A DNA stretch of 64,000 bases, from the NCBI RefSeq assembly GCF_000444995.1, contig NC_022041.1, forward strand, positions 2,702,001-2,766,000, in the 5' to 3' direction. Below, piece by piece: positions 39,765-47,424 of the stretch. The position numbers were made by a program, and so were the translations under genes. The notes beneath the pieces were generated by a model. The model saw only the letters and a list, made by a program, of their open reading frames with translations, had not been told where the DNA came from and made no database searches. Position 1 is the stretch's first letter, and each line of letters opens with the position of its first letter. Origin of the DNA: Paracoccus aminophilus JCM 7686. GTDB lineage: Bacteria; Pseudomonadota; Alphaproteobacteria; Rhodobacterales; Rhodobacteraceae.

Positions 39765-40897
39765 TGATGCTGCCCCATCAGGATATCATTGAGGTCGCGA
39801 CCTGCGCCGGCATGCACGATCTGCCCCTTTAAGCCGGGGTTCTTGATCATCGCGCGCCGCAGGCCCGCCTCGAGTTGCGCTCGCGTCAGGCGAGGATCGC
39901 TGTCCCCGTCCTGGACAAAGACCAGCCGCTTGACCCACGACGGCGGCGCAAAGGCGTCACTGTCCGTCATGTCGGGCAAACCGGCGTATTTCTTGCCCGG
40001 CCCGCGCTCGCGCAGACCCGACATGTTGCCCAGATCGACGCCGCACCAATAGGCCGCTTGGCGCGGCTGGCGCTCCGCGATCAGGGCGGAAAGGGTGGTT
40101 TCCACCCCCTCGGCCATGATCATGGTCGTGGCGTTCCTCTGCCCGGTCAGACGGATCGCGCCGCCCTTCTTCGAGCCGAGAACCTTTTTCGACGGCAGCG
40201 TTTCCTCCGGTTTTGCCGGGTTGGAGAGGATCAGCTTTCCCTTTGCCTGATCGAGGTCGATCCACGTCCGGTGCACGGCCGTCACTCGATTTCCGGCGTC
40301 CACCACCGCACAGATCATCGCTGGCCCGACATGCAGCGTCTGCCACTTGCTGCGCTCGCCGGGAATCGGATGCACATATTTGGCATCGGGCTGAAACCGC
40401 ACGGTCTGCGGGATGCTCGACAGCAACGCTGCGGGAATGCCACGACGGCAGAGATAGTCCCGCACCAGCGAGCCCTCGGCATCCTTGGATGCGAACCAGA
40501 TATCGCGCGCGGCCTTGATGGTCTTTTCGCGCTCGCGTGCCCCGATACTCGCCTGCCTCTCGCGCGCCGCCTCGGCTTTGCGGCGGCGATCTTCGCGCTC
40601 GGCATCGCTGAGGCCTTGCGCCGGTCCGCAGAGCCAATCCAGCGCTGCGCGGAAATCCACGCCAAGGGCGAGTTGCACCAGCGCGATCTGATCGCCCTTG
40701 GCATGGGGCGAGCAGTCCTTCCGGCATTGAAAGATATTCTTCTGGGGATTGACGCCAAAGCGATCCCGGCCACCGCAATTCGGACAGGGGCCGACCATCT
40801 CGCCGCCAGCGCGCACGAGATTGACGATCTCCAGCCGCGCGATCACATCCGCGATCGCCATGGCCCGCGCTTCGGCAAGGCGGTGATCGTCATGCAT
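39761..40897 (-). CDS. Phage primase with zinc finger and Toprim domain
   Basis: A 378-residue primase. The N-terminus has a CHC2-like zinc finger (CPNCGGRDRFGVNPQKNIFQ and C near 62), then a helical stretch rich in Arg/Glu. The Toprim domain begins near 240 (TMIMAEGVETTLSALIAERQ with the catalytic Glu; KRLVFVQDGDSDPRLTRAQL with the D-x-D). It lays primers for the helicase encoded next. MHDDHRLAEARAM follows a GGGGGG site; upstream codons overlap the preceding gene. Base composition and direction match the replication operon. Confidence 0.93.
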   Translation of the reverse strand: MHDDHRLAEARAMAIADVIARLEIVNLVRAGGEMVGPCPNCGGRDRFGVNPQKNIFQCRKDCSPHAKGDQIALVQLALGVDFRAALDWLCGPAQGLSDAEREDRRRKAEAARERQASIGAREREKTIKAARDIWFASKDAEGSLVRDYLCRRGIPAALLSSIPQTVRFQPDAKYVHPIPGERSKWQTLHVGPAMICAVVDAGNRVTAVHRTWIDLDQAKGKLILSNPAKPEETLPSKKVLGSKKGGAIRLTGQRNATTMIMAEGVETTLSALIAERQPRQAAYWCGVDLGNMSGLRERGPGKKYAGLPDMTDSDAFAPPSWVKRLVFVQDGDSDPRLTRAQLEAGLRRAMIKNPGLKGQIVHAGAGRDLNDILMGQHQ

Positions 40898-41219
40898 CGC
40901 GCCCGCCCCCCTGAATCCGGTCCCAGGCATCCGCCATCCGCTGGCGGTCCCAACGGTTCATGGCCAGTCCAGCCTGCTCATGCAGCGGGCCGTAAAAGCC
41001 TGGTCGCCGTGGCGTCGCCGCTGCAAATCGTGAACCAAGCTCGATCAATGGGCGCAGCGTCAGAATGCCCTTCGAGGCCATCGGCAAGACGCTGCGCAGG
41101 ATATCCACCTGCAAATCCAGATCCGCCCGATGGGCCTCGATGATCTCAGGCCGCGACAGCAGGCCGAGAGCATGGATCAGGACATGATCGGCGATCGACA
41201 GTTTCAGAGGCTCAGCCAT
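40890..41219 (-). CDS. Unknown early phage protein upstream of the primase
   Basis: A 109-residue mostly helical protein, MAEPLKLSIADHVLIHALGL..., ending WDRQRMADAWDRIQGGGRDA. It overlaps the primase start by eight bases and its own start overlaps the preceding gene by eight, so it is part of the replication operon. No domain is recognised. Confidence 0.75.
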   Translation of the reverse strand: MAEPLKLSIADHVLIHALGLLSRPEIIEAHRADLDLQVDILRSVLPMASKGILTLRPLIELGSRFAAATPRRPGFYGPLHEQAGLAMNRWDRQRMADAWDRIQGGGRDA

Positions 41220-41511
41220 AGATATCGGCCCGTTCCAACTGGAGCGGCCACGAGGCACGTAGAACTGACGACATCAGACGCTCTCCTGCGCCGATCAGGG
41301 CGTCGGGAGATTGGCGGAGCTGAGGAAAGCACGAGGCGAATTTCGCCAAATCGACTGCAAGATGATGCTCAGGCCCGTAGGCCTCATCGACGCGGCGAAC
41401 TGCGCAAGCCAGTGTTCGTGGATCGACCAATTTGGATTTGGCTTGGAAGGCAACCGCCATCGTCGCGATGCGGGCACCTATCCGGATCTGTTCTGAATGG
41501 TGATGCTGCAT
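41212..41511 (-). CDS. Unknown early phage protein
   Basis: A 99-residue helical protein starting MQHHHSEQIRIGARIATMAV with AGGGACAGG before the ATG. The long open frame upstream (to 41853) crosses another small gene and a hairpin and is rejected. It forms a coupled pair with the next gene downstream. Function unknown; the early position suggests a replication or host-takeover role. Confidence 0.7.
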   Translation of the reverse strand: MQHHHSEQIRIGARIATMAVAFQAKSKLVDPRTLACAVRRVDEAYGPEHHLAVDLAKFASCFPQLRQSPDALIGAGERLMSSVLRASWPLQLERADIYG

Positions 41512-41568
41512 TTCCTGTCCCTCGCGCTTCTGCGCTCGTTTGGAAAAAGCTGGGCGATCTGAGCAGAG

Positions 41569-41611
41569 ACCGCCCAGCAGGTGGTCACCGGAGCCGGACA
41601 GGCTGGGCGGT
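41569..41611. repeat. Inverted repeat in an early intergenic gap
   Basis: ACCGCCCAGC at 41569 and its complement GCTGGGCGGT at 41602 enclose 23 bases. It lies between two leftward early genes. No T-tract follows, so it may act as an mRNA stability or control structure. Confidence 0.55.
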
Positions 41612-41642
41612 GACGAAACCGGAGGGCCGCAAAATCTCCGGG

Positions 41643-41798
41643 TTATTCGCGGCTTGCGCCCTTGATCCGTTGGAAAAATCTTTCCGACTGCGATTTGAAC
41701 CATTCGGCATCGGCAGCCGAGCGACCCGCCACCCGAAGCGCCCGGCGATGCCGGGCCGCGTAATATCGCTGCGCCATGCGCCAGAGCACCCGCATCAT
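41643..41798 (-). CDS. Small basic protein (51 residues), coupled to the upstream HTH gene
   Basis: MMRVLWRMAQRYYAARHRRA followed by a polar C-terminus (EWFKSQSERFFQRIKGASRE). GGAGG lies four to seven bases before the double ATG, and the start overlaps the stop of the preceding gene, so it is translated by coupling. The strongly basic N-terminus could bind nucleic acid. No family is recognised. Confidence 0.65.
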   Translation of the reverse strand: MMRVLWRMAQRYYAARHRRALRVAGRSAADAEWFKSQSERFFQRIKGASRE

Positions 41799-42148
41799 TC
41801 CGCCTCCGGATCGATGATCTGAAACACCGCTTCGGCGCCGACCAAGGCGACAACCTTCAGCACATAGCGAAAATGCGGTGCGTTTTCCCGACGCAGCCAG
41901 TTGCGCACCGTACGCGACGTGACAGGACGGCGATCAGAGGTCAGGACCTCCGCAGCGCGTTCCGCCAGATCGTTCTCGGATTGCGCCTCTGGGAAGGCGC
42001 GCCAGAGCAAGCTGGCAAACCATGCCCGCTCGGCTTCCTCGCCGCTGCATTTTCGGAAAGACATTTCAGAAAGTCCTGTGCTGTTGTGTCCCCGTGCAGA
42101 AGGACGATCATCAGAACGGAGAGAGGATGCGGCAGGGCGAACGCTCAT
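41795..42148 (-). CDS. HTH-containing early phage protein
   Basis: A 117-residue protein starting MSVRPAASSLRSDDRPSARG in an ATGA overlap. The second half has AERAAEVLTSDRRPVTSRTV followed by RNWLRRENAPHFRYVLKVVA, a helix-turn-helix of the kind that binds DNA in phage early regulators. The N-terminal 40 residues are polar and Ser/Arg-rich. It may control replication genes or be a Cro/CII-type regulator. Its first codons resemble those opened at 43027 after the Cro-like gene. Confidence 0.65.
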   Translation of the reverse strand: MSVRPAASSLRSDDRPSARGHNSTGLSEMSFRKCSGEEAERAWFASLLWRAFPEAQSENDLAERAAEVLTSDRRPVTSRTVRNWLRRENAPHFRYVLKVVALVGAEAVFQIIDPEAE

Positions 42149-42348
42149 GCCGCGTCCTCGGGGGGTCTGCGATGACGCGCTCTCGCCATAACTTCGCGTG
42201 CGGCGATCTCGGCAATAAGCGCATGGACAAAACCCACCCGCTGCTCTTCGGTCAAAGTGCTGTAAGCGATTGCCAACAAGCGGCAAAACTCCGCAGGATC
42301 GGCAAAGCGCGCCAAGGCATCATTCAAGAAAAAGGCCCCATTATTCAT
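42145..42348 (-). CDS. Small helical protein of the early operon
   Basis: A 67-residue protein, MNNGAFFLNDALARFADPAE..., ending ARHRRPPEDAA. The end is similar to that of the Cro-like gene (ARAPQPPEDAV). The start codon shares CATG with the divergent DUF4145 gene, so their starts overlap on opposite strands. GGGA eight bases upstream is the only ribosome site visible. Function unknown. Confidence 0.55.
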   Translation of the reverse strand: MNNGAFFLNDALARFADPAEFCRLLAIAYSTLTEEQRVGFVHALIAEIAAREVMARARHRRPPEDAA

Positions 42349-43006
42349 GTCACAAATTCCCATTGACTGCCCGCACTGCGCCACACGCAATGTCGCGGCG
42401 ACGATCTGTGTCATCGCGCCCGCAGAGCCCACGCGCAGTTCCGTTTTCGTCACCTGCAACAAGTGCAAAATGGGAGTGACGCTGTATTGTATTTCCCCGC
42501 CATTGCCCGATCGCGTTCTTGCAGGCGATAGCCTCGACATCACCCGCGAAGATAGAAAGAAGCTTGTTGACTTGCTCACGGTCATCAGAATGTCCCCGGC
42601 GTTTCCTGCACCACGAACGATCCTGTATGTCCCGGAGGCGGTCGAACGCGCCTATCGTGAAGGCGAAGCAAACCGCGCCGAAAAGCGATATCTCAGCGCC
42701 GCGAGCAACTACCGCACGGCGCTTGACCGGGCGCTGAAGCTGATTGCGCCGGACGAAAAGGGCATGATCTATGCCAAGGTCGAAAAGCTCGCCGCGCAGA
42801 ACGCTCTTCCGCCGGCCCTGATCGGGCTGATGCACGAGATCCGGTTCTTGGGAAATCAGATCCACGACATGGATGACCCCGAACCAGCGGACGTTGAGGC
42901 CGGAGCAGAGTTTTCGACCCTGCTGCTGACTTACCTCTTTGAACTTCCCGGGCGCGTTGCCGATGCAGCAGCCAAGCGCGCCGGGGATGGCCCAGGCGTG
43001 TCGTGA
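42347..43006 (+). CDS. DUF4145 (HEPN-like) protein with N-terminal zinc ribbon, plus-strand cargo
   Basis: A 219-residue protein. CPHC (residues 8-11) and CNKC (38-41) form a zinc ribbon, followed by a helical DUF4145 domain from about 95 (VERAYREGEANRAEKRYLSA, NYRTALDRALKLI, EIRFLGNQIHDMDD). The R-x6-H spacing in EIRFLGNQIHD is close to HEPN-type active sites, so RNase activity is possible. It is transcribed against the leftward early operon, next to the repressor, as expected of a gene expressed in the lysogen. DUF4145 domains are often found in defence or restriction contexts; that role here is inference. Confidence 0.8.
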   Translation: MSQIPIDCPHCATRNVAATICVIAPAEPTRSSVFVTCNKCKMGVTLYCISPPLPDRVLAGDSLDITREDRKKLVDLLTVIRMSPAFPAPRTILYVPEAVERAYREGEANRAEKRYLSAASNYRTALDRALKLIAPDEKGMIYAKVEKLAAQNALPPALIGLMHEIRFLGNQIHDMDDPEPADVEAGAEFSTLLLTYLFELPGRVADAAAKRAGDGPGVS

Positions 43007-43023
43007 CGCGGGATGATGAAGGC

Positions 43024-43251
43024 TCATACTGCATCCTCGGGAGGTTGCGGAGCTCTCGCGCGCCGAGAACGCTCAGCCTGTATTGCAGCTCGCACACGCT
43101 CCTCAGTTTCAGGCCAAGAACGCTTTCCTGCTTTCAGGCGCGAGTAAAAGCGCCCGCCTTGCCCGACAAGACGCCCCAGAGTGCTCACCGAAAGACCAAA
43201 CTCGTCTGCGGCGTCTTCCATTTCAGTGAGGAGGCAAATTTCCTTGTTCAT
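43024..43251 (-). CDS. Cro-like HTH regulator
   Basis: A 75-residue protein starting MNKEICLLTEMEDAADEFGL. The segment LSVSTLGRLVGQGGRFYSRL is a helix-turn-helix, and the tail is basic. It is divergent from the CI-like gene at 43337 with three operators between them, the position of Cro. The 12 codons upstream in frame lie within operator O1 and are not used. Its last codons are repeated, with changes, at the end of the gene at 42145. Confidence 0.75.
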   Translation of the reverse strand: MNKEICLLTEMEDAADEFGLSVSTLGRLVGQGGRFYSRLKAGKRSWPETEERVRAAIQAERSRRARAPQPPEDAV

Positions 43252-43264
43252 GCTCCCATCGTTA

Positions 43265-43322
43265 GTGTGATACTTCACACCATGCAAGATGAAACTTCAC
43301 ATTCGCTTGCGATGCTTCACAC
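43265..43322. promoter_or_regulatory. Three repressor operators between the Cro-like and CI-like genes
   Basis: O1 (43265-43280) is GTGTGATACTTCACAC, a near-perfect palindrome. O2 (43287-43302) is AGATGAAACTTCACAT and O3 (43307-43322) is TTGCGATGCTTCACAC, both keeping the right half-site. Centres are about 20-22 bases apart, or two DNA turns. The gap between the two divergent regulator genes is the classic lambda OR-like location. Confidence 0.8.
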
Positions 43323-43336
43323 CGATACAAGGCAGT

Positions 43337-43657
43337 ATGGATGTGAATGAAGTTTTCAGGTTGCGCTTAAAGGCCGAAATGGCGGCGCAGGGTTACAATC
43401 CTGCGAGCCTGTCGATATGCGCGAACCTCAACAGGCGGGCCGTGACCGACCTTCTAGAAGGCAGGGCTCAAAGTCCTAAGCTTTCCACCGCTTACGCTCT
43501 AGCGAAGGCCCTAAACGTGGGCTTAGACTCACTTACAGGCTCAGCGCCGCAGCCTTCTCTTGCCCCACGCCTTGCAGAGATCCTCGCTCAATATGACGAA
43601 GCCGATCAAGAGCGACTTGCAGCGGCAATTTTGAGCCTTCCCCGGGCGCCGGGCTGA
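43337..43657 (+). CDS. CI-type prophage repressor (short, HTH only)
   Basis: A 106-residue protein starting MDVNEVFRLRLKAEMAAQGY. Residues about 18-65 are an HTH_3/XRE domain (NPASLSICANLNRRAVTDLL, SPKLSTAYALAKALNVGLDS) and the rest is a helical tail (PRLAEILAQYDEADQERLAA). There is no S24 peptidase domain, so RecA-stimulated self-cleavage is not expected and induction must differ from lambda. Five operators lie on both sides. A 16-codon extension overlaps O3 and is rejected. Confidence 0.85.
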   Translation: MDVNEVFRLRLKAEMAAQGYNPASLSICANLNRRAVTDLLEGRAQSPKLSTAYALAKALNVGLDSLTGSAPQPSLAPRLAEILAQYDEADQERLAAAILSLPRAPG

Positions 43658-43808
43658 GTGCGATCAACGCAAGCGCCATCTGATAGTCCGTAGCCCTAGT
43701 GAGCGATGGCGACATCATTCCTATCCCAAATCTTCAAACAACCATGGAACGATATGTGAACAACCTATCGATGAGCAACTACGGATGACGATTCTTCGGA
43801 TATTATAT

Positions 43809-43854
43809 GTGTGATAGTTCACATTAATTAGCTTGACAGTGTGACACTTCACAC
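43809..43854. promoter_or_regulatory. Two further repressor operators and a -35-like TTGACA before the rightward early genes
   Basis: O4 (43809-43824) is GTGTGATAGTTCACAT and O5 (43839-43854) is GTGTGACACTTCACAC, an almost perfect palindrome. TTGACA at 43833-43838 directly abuts O5, so a repressor there would block a promoter reading toward the methyltransferase and integrase genes. The -10 element is not clear. Confidence 0.75.
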
Positions 43855-43893
43855 TCACAAATGCCCCATCCCCCAACCGGATGGAGCCCGCAC

Positions 43894-44295
43894 ATGCACA
43901 TTCCCACCGTCCTGTCTTCCGCCGACACCACGAGAGATGCTGTCGCTCCGGTCGGCAATCTGGTCATCCGCTTCAGCAATGGTGACTACGCGGAATACGA
44001 AGGCATTTCGCGGAAAGCCTTCACTGCGATTTTTGACGCTGTGGCGTCAGACCAGGGCACTGGCCCACAGAGCTGGGGACTATTCATCATCGGGCTTTGC
44101 CGATGCCTGATCGACATTCGACAGGTCGCTTCGATCGATTTTGTCGAGCTTGCCGATGACGGCGATGACGATGATCTTCCAGTGGAAGCTATGGTCGAGC
44201 TCGCCGTCGCTGCGCTCACCAACACCTGGGACAGTAAGGGCACGCGCATCAAAGAAGCGCTCAACATCCTCAATGGTTGTGGGGCGTCAGCATGA
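43894..44295 (+). CDS. Unknown early phage protein, first gene of the rightward operon
   Basis: A 133-residue acidic protein, MHIPTVLSSADTTRDAVAPV..., with LADDGDDDDLPVEAMVELAV in the middle and a helical end. GGAG lies eight bases before this ATG; an in-frame ATG at 43861 abuts operator O5 and has no ribosome site. It is directly downstream of the O4/O5 control region and is therefore under repressor control. Function unknown. Confidence 0.7.
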   Translation: MHIPTVLSSADTTRDAVAPVGNLVIRFSNGDYAEYEGISRKAFTAIFDAVASDQGTGPQSWGLFIIGLCRCLIDIRQVASIDFVELADDGDDDDLPVEAMVELAVAALTNTWDSKGTRIKEALNILNGCGASA

Positions 44296-44540
44296 TCGCC
44301 CTCGCCCACCCGGCCAAACCAGCCGCCCGCCCGGTCCCGCGCATCGGCGCCATGCTCTCCGGTGCGATCCGCGCGGTAGCACTGGTCGCCGCAACCATCT
44401 CCGCGGTCATCATCATCGTCACAGCCTGGCACGTCGCGGGCAGCGCGATCAGCTGGGCGGATGTGCAAGCATTCGTCGCGCCGACCTCGCTGGAAACGCG
44501 CGGACACTCGGTCGAGCAGCTGGTCGAGGGGGTGCGCTGA
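44292..44540 (+). CDS. Small single-helix membrane protein of the early operon
   Basis: An 82-residue protein with one membrane helix (about 33-55, VALVAATISAVIIIVTAWHV) between a Pro/Ala-rich N-terminus and a polar tail. It begins in an ATGA overlap with the gene before and ends in a TGATG overlap with the next. Small early membrane proteins of phages can modify the host envelope; no specific role is visible. Confidence 0.7.
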   Translation: MIALAHPAKPAARPVPRIGAMLSGAIRAVALVAATISAVIIIVTAWHVAGSAISWADVQAFVAPTSLETRGHSVEQLVEGVR

Positions 44541-44743
44541 TGTCGAAAACGTCACCCACGCAGCTCATGGGCCCCGAGTTTGCCGCACAACTGCCGATGC
44601 TGGCAGTTCGGATGCTGATCACCGAGGACCTGCTGCGGCGCGCGCTGCACGAGGTCCCGGGGCTGCGCGACAGCGCTCTGGGCAGCGCCATCATCACCGC
44701 GATAACCGCGCCGAACAGCCAGATCGCCGAGGGGGCGCTGTGA
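44540..44743 (+). CDS. Unknown small early protein
   Basis: A 67-residue protein, MSKTSPTQLMGPEFAAQLPM..., predicted helical, coupled to both neighbours by one-base stop/start overlaps (TGATG). No domain is recognised. Confidence 0.65.
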   Translation: MSKTSPTQLMGPEFAAQLPMLAVRMLITEDLLRRALHEVPGLRDSALGSAIITAITAPNSQIAEGAL

Positions 44744-44943
44744 TGGCGGCCCGGTTTCGCGCGGACCGGAACGGCTGGATCGTCGACAACCTGACCGGTC
44801 TCTACATCCTGCAGGTCGCCGTGCATGTGCTGGATGTAGAGGCCGCACATCGGGTCACGACATCAATCATCGCGGCGCTTCACGCCGAGTTCGGCCCCGC
44901 CAACCCTGATCCAGAGACCTGCCCCGCCCAGTTCACCGACTGA
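44743..44943 (+). CDS. Unknown small early protein
   Basis: A 66-residue protein, MAARFRADRNGWIVDNLTGL..., coupled to the preceding gene. It has one amphipathic helix (AVHVLDVEAAHRVTTSIIAA) and an acidic end. It closes a run of four coupled early genes before a hairpin at 45023. Function unknown. Confidence 0.65.
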   Translation: MAARFRADRNGWIVDNLTGLYILQVAVHVLDVEAAHRVTTSIIAALHAEFGPANPDPETCPAQFTD

Positions 44944-45022
44944 GCGCGGCAGAGCCGACGGGATGGCAGCCCCGGCGGCGCCAAGTTCCCGCTGCGCACC
45001 TCCTCCCTTGGCGCAGCAGGAA

Positions 45023-45050
45023 GCCCCCGAGGCCGGGTGACCTCGGGGGC
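45023..45050. repeat. 10-bp perfect hairpin between early genes
   Basis: GCCCCCGAGG (45023-45032) and CCTCGGGGGC (45041-45050) enclose eight bases. No T-tract follows, so it is more likely an RNA-processing or pausing structure than a full terminator. Confidence 0.6.
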
Positions 45051-45112
45051 GATTATCCACCTGTCCCCCGACCCTCACACCCCGCAAATTCCAGCAAAGG
45101 CAGGGAAAGCAC

Positions 45113-45316
45113 ATGAAAAAACAGCGCCTTGTCCGGCAACCCTCGGGGGACGCGCGGTGGAACCGCTTCACAACTGCCGAGGAAGAACAAAGACTTAGCG
45201 TCCTGAACGAGCGGATCGATCGCTCTGCAACCATTCTCGCGCGCAATGTCGCGGAGCGTCAAACCATCATGAAGCGCGCTCAGAAGCGCATGTGGCGTGC
45301 GGAGGACAAGGCATGA
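45113..45316 (+). CDS. Small basic coiled-coil protein before the methyltransferase
   Basis: A 67-residue protein, MKKQRLVRQPSGDARWNRFT..., with a charged helix (EEEQRLSVLNERIDRSATIL) and basic C-terminus. AGGGAAAG precedes the ATG, and its stop overlaps the methyltransferase start by four bases (ATGA). It may act with the methyltransferase, but nothing in the sequence shows this. Confidence 0.7.
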   Translation: MKKQRLVRQPSGDARWNRFTTAEEEQRLSVLNERIDRSATILARNVAERQTIMKRAQKRMWRAEDKA

Positions 45317-47424
45317 CCTATCAACCGCACCTGCCTATGATCGTCGACAGCTTTGCCGGCGGGGGTGGGGCCAGCACCGGGATCGAGCTCGCGCTCGGTC
45401 GCTCGCCAGATGTCGCGATCAATCACAGCGAAAAGGCATTGGCATTGCACGCTGCCAATCATCCCGAAACGCTGCACCTCGACAGCAACATTTGGGATGT
45501 CGAGCCGCTGAGCGTCACCAAAGGCCGACATGTTGGCCTGCTTTGGGCCAGCCCGGACTGCAAGCATTTCTCGAAGGCCAAAGGCGGCGCGCCGCGCGAC
45601 CGCAACATCCGAGATCTGGCATGGGTCGTGGTCAAATGGGCCGAGTTCGCCAAGCCCGATGTAATCTGCCTCGAAAATGTTGAGGAATTCCGCACCTGGG
45701 GGCCGATCGACAACGACGGCCAGCCCATCAAGGAACTGGCCGGGATCGAGTTCGAGCGCTGGTCACGCCGCCTCAAAAGGGCTGGATACCGGATGCAATG
45801 GCGGGAGTTGCGCGCCTGCGATTATGGCGCGCCCACGATCCGCAAGAGGTTCTTCATGGTGGCCCGGCGTGATGGTCGGCCAATCGTCTGGCCGAAACCG
45901 ACCCATGGCGATCCGCAATCCTCCGAGGTGCGGAAAGGCAAGCTCTTGCCCTGGCGGTCAGCCGCCGCATGCATTGACTGGTCGCTGCCATGCCCCAGCA
46001 TCTTCGACAGCTCGGCTGAGATCATGGAGAAGCATTCACTTCGCGCCAAGCGGCCGCTCGCGTCGAACACGCTGGCGCGGATTGCTCGCGGGATGAAGCG
46101 CTATGTGCTCGAGGCCGAAAGCCCATTCCTTGTGAACCTGACCCACGGCGGGCGGGTCGAGGATCTGGCCGAGCCGATCAAGACGATCACTGGGGCACAT
46201 CGGGGCGAAAAGGCCGTGGTGGATATTCAGGTCACAAGCGTGGGCGGCTTTGAATATGAGTCGCGGACATCGCTCGGGCCGCATCTGATGAGCCTGAAGG
46301 GCACGGATCGCCGCGACCGCCCGGTAGACGCGCCGCATCCGACCGTCCTTGCTGGCGGCGGGCACAGCGCGCTGATCGCACCCAGCATCACCCGCTTCAA
46401 CGGCGGCGCGACCCGGCAGCACCTGCGCGATGCCATAGCGACGGTCACGGCCAATAGCTGGATCAAGCAGCCGGGCGGCGCGGCGCCCCTTGGCGTGCTC
46501 GCTCCCTATCTGGCGAGCATCGCCCATGGCGACAGCGGCGGACGGCGAGAATACCCGCTGGCTGACCCTCTGGGCACCGTCACCGTGGGCGGGATCCAGC
46601 ACGCGGTGATTGCCCCCTTCCTCGCAACCATGCGCAACAGCCAGAAGCCTTGGCAGGGCGCGGATGAGCCGACTCATACGATCACCGCTGGAGGCGCAGG
46701 TCTGACACTGATCGCCGCGTCGATGATCCAGACCGGCTATGGCGAGCGCGACGGCCAAGCCCCGCGTGCGCTCGATATCCGCGCGCCGCTCGGTACGGTG
46801 GTCGCCGGCGGCGCCAAGCACGCGCCATTCGCGGCCTTCCTCGCCCAGCACAACGGCGGGCCCCGCATGGAGGCCCATGCTGGTCACGATATCGGCCAGC
46901 CGATATCGACCATCGCCGCATCCGGCAGTCATCAGACCCCGGTCGCGGCATGGTTCGCAAAATACTACGGCACTGGCGATGGCGCGCGGACGGACGAGCC
47001 CTGCCACACGATCACCGTCAAGGACCGCATAGCCCATATGCAGGCCGAGCTGGCAGCGCCGCCCTTCGGCCCCGAGCATCGGGACCGTGCGCGGGCCGTG
47101 GCCGAATTCCTGCGCGCACATGGGGCATGGCAGGGCGGCGAGTTCGTCACCCTCGAGCACGACGGCGACACCTTTGTGGTGGTCGATATCGGCATGAGGA
47201 TGCTCACCCCGCGCGAGCTCTTCACCGCGCAGGGCTTTCCGGAGGACTACGTCATTGAGGGCGTCTGGGAAGGTCAGGACAGCGGAGACCCGCAATGGCG
47301 CGGCTTCGCGAAAGACGTTCAGGTCAGCTGCTGCGGCAACAGCGTTTGCCCGCCGCTCGCCGCCGCCATCGTCGCGGCGAACTGCCAGCATCTGGTCATC
47401 GAGGAAAACAGGAGGGTTGGGTGA
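45313..47424 (+). CDS. Phage DNA (cytosine-5) methyltransferase with internal repeat array
   Basis: A 703-residue C5-type methyltransferase. Motif I is DSFAGGGGASTGIELALG, the catalytic loop is WASPDCKHFSKAKGG (SPDC in place of the common PPC), motif VI is CLENVEEF, motif VIII is RKRFFMVARR, motif IX-X near the C-terminus are TPRELFTAQGFPEDY and CCGNSVCPPLAAAI. Between motifs VIII and IX lies an unusually long region (about residues 270-600) of at least six copies of a 'DP-T-T-GG-H-APF' module, for example PLGTVTVGGIQHAVIAPFLA and EPTHTITAGGAGLTLIAASM. This is the target-recognition area, so the repeats may set or multiply specificity. It likely protects phage DNA from restriction. Confidence 0.93.
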   Translation: MTYQPHLPMIVDSFAGGGGASTGIELALGRSPDVAINHSEKALALHAANHPETLHLDSNIWDVEPLSVTKGRHVGLLWASPDCKHFSKAKGGAPRDRNIRDLAWVVVKWAEFAKPDVICLENVEEFRTWGPIDNDGQPIKELAGIEFERWSRRLKRAGYRMQWRELRACDYGAPTIRKRFFMVARRDGRPIVWPKPTHGDPQSSEVRKGKLLPWRSAAACIDWSLPCPSIFDSSAEIMEKHSLRAKRPLASNTLARIARGMKRYVLEAESPFLVNLTHGGRVEDLAEPIKTITGAHRGEKAVVDIQVTSVGGFEYESRTSLGPHLMSLKGTDRRDRPVDAPHPTVLAGGGHSALIAPSITRFNGGATRQHLRDAIATVTANSWIKQPGGAAPLGVLAPYLASIAHGDSGGRREYPLADPLGTVTVGGIQHAVIAPFLATMRNSQKPWQGADEPTHTITAGGAGLTLIAASMIQTGYGERDGQAPRALDIRAPLGTVVAGGAKHAPFAAFLAQHNGGPRMEAHAGHDIGQPISTIAASGSHQTPVAAWFAKYYGTGDGARTDEPCHTITVKDRIAHMQAELAAPPFGPEHRDRARAVAEFLRAHGAWQGGEFVTLEHDGDTFVVVDIGMRMLTPRELFTAQGFPEDYVIEGVWEGQDSGDPQWRGFAKDVQVSCCGNSVCPPLAAAIVAANCQHLVIEENRRVG

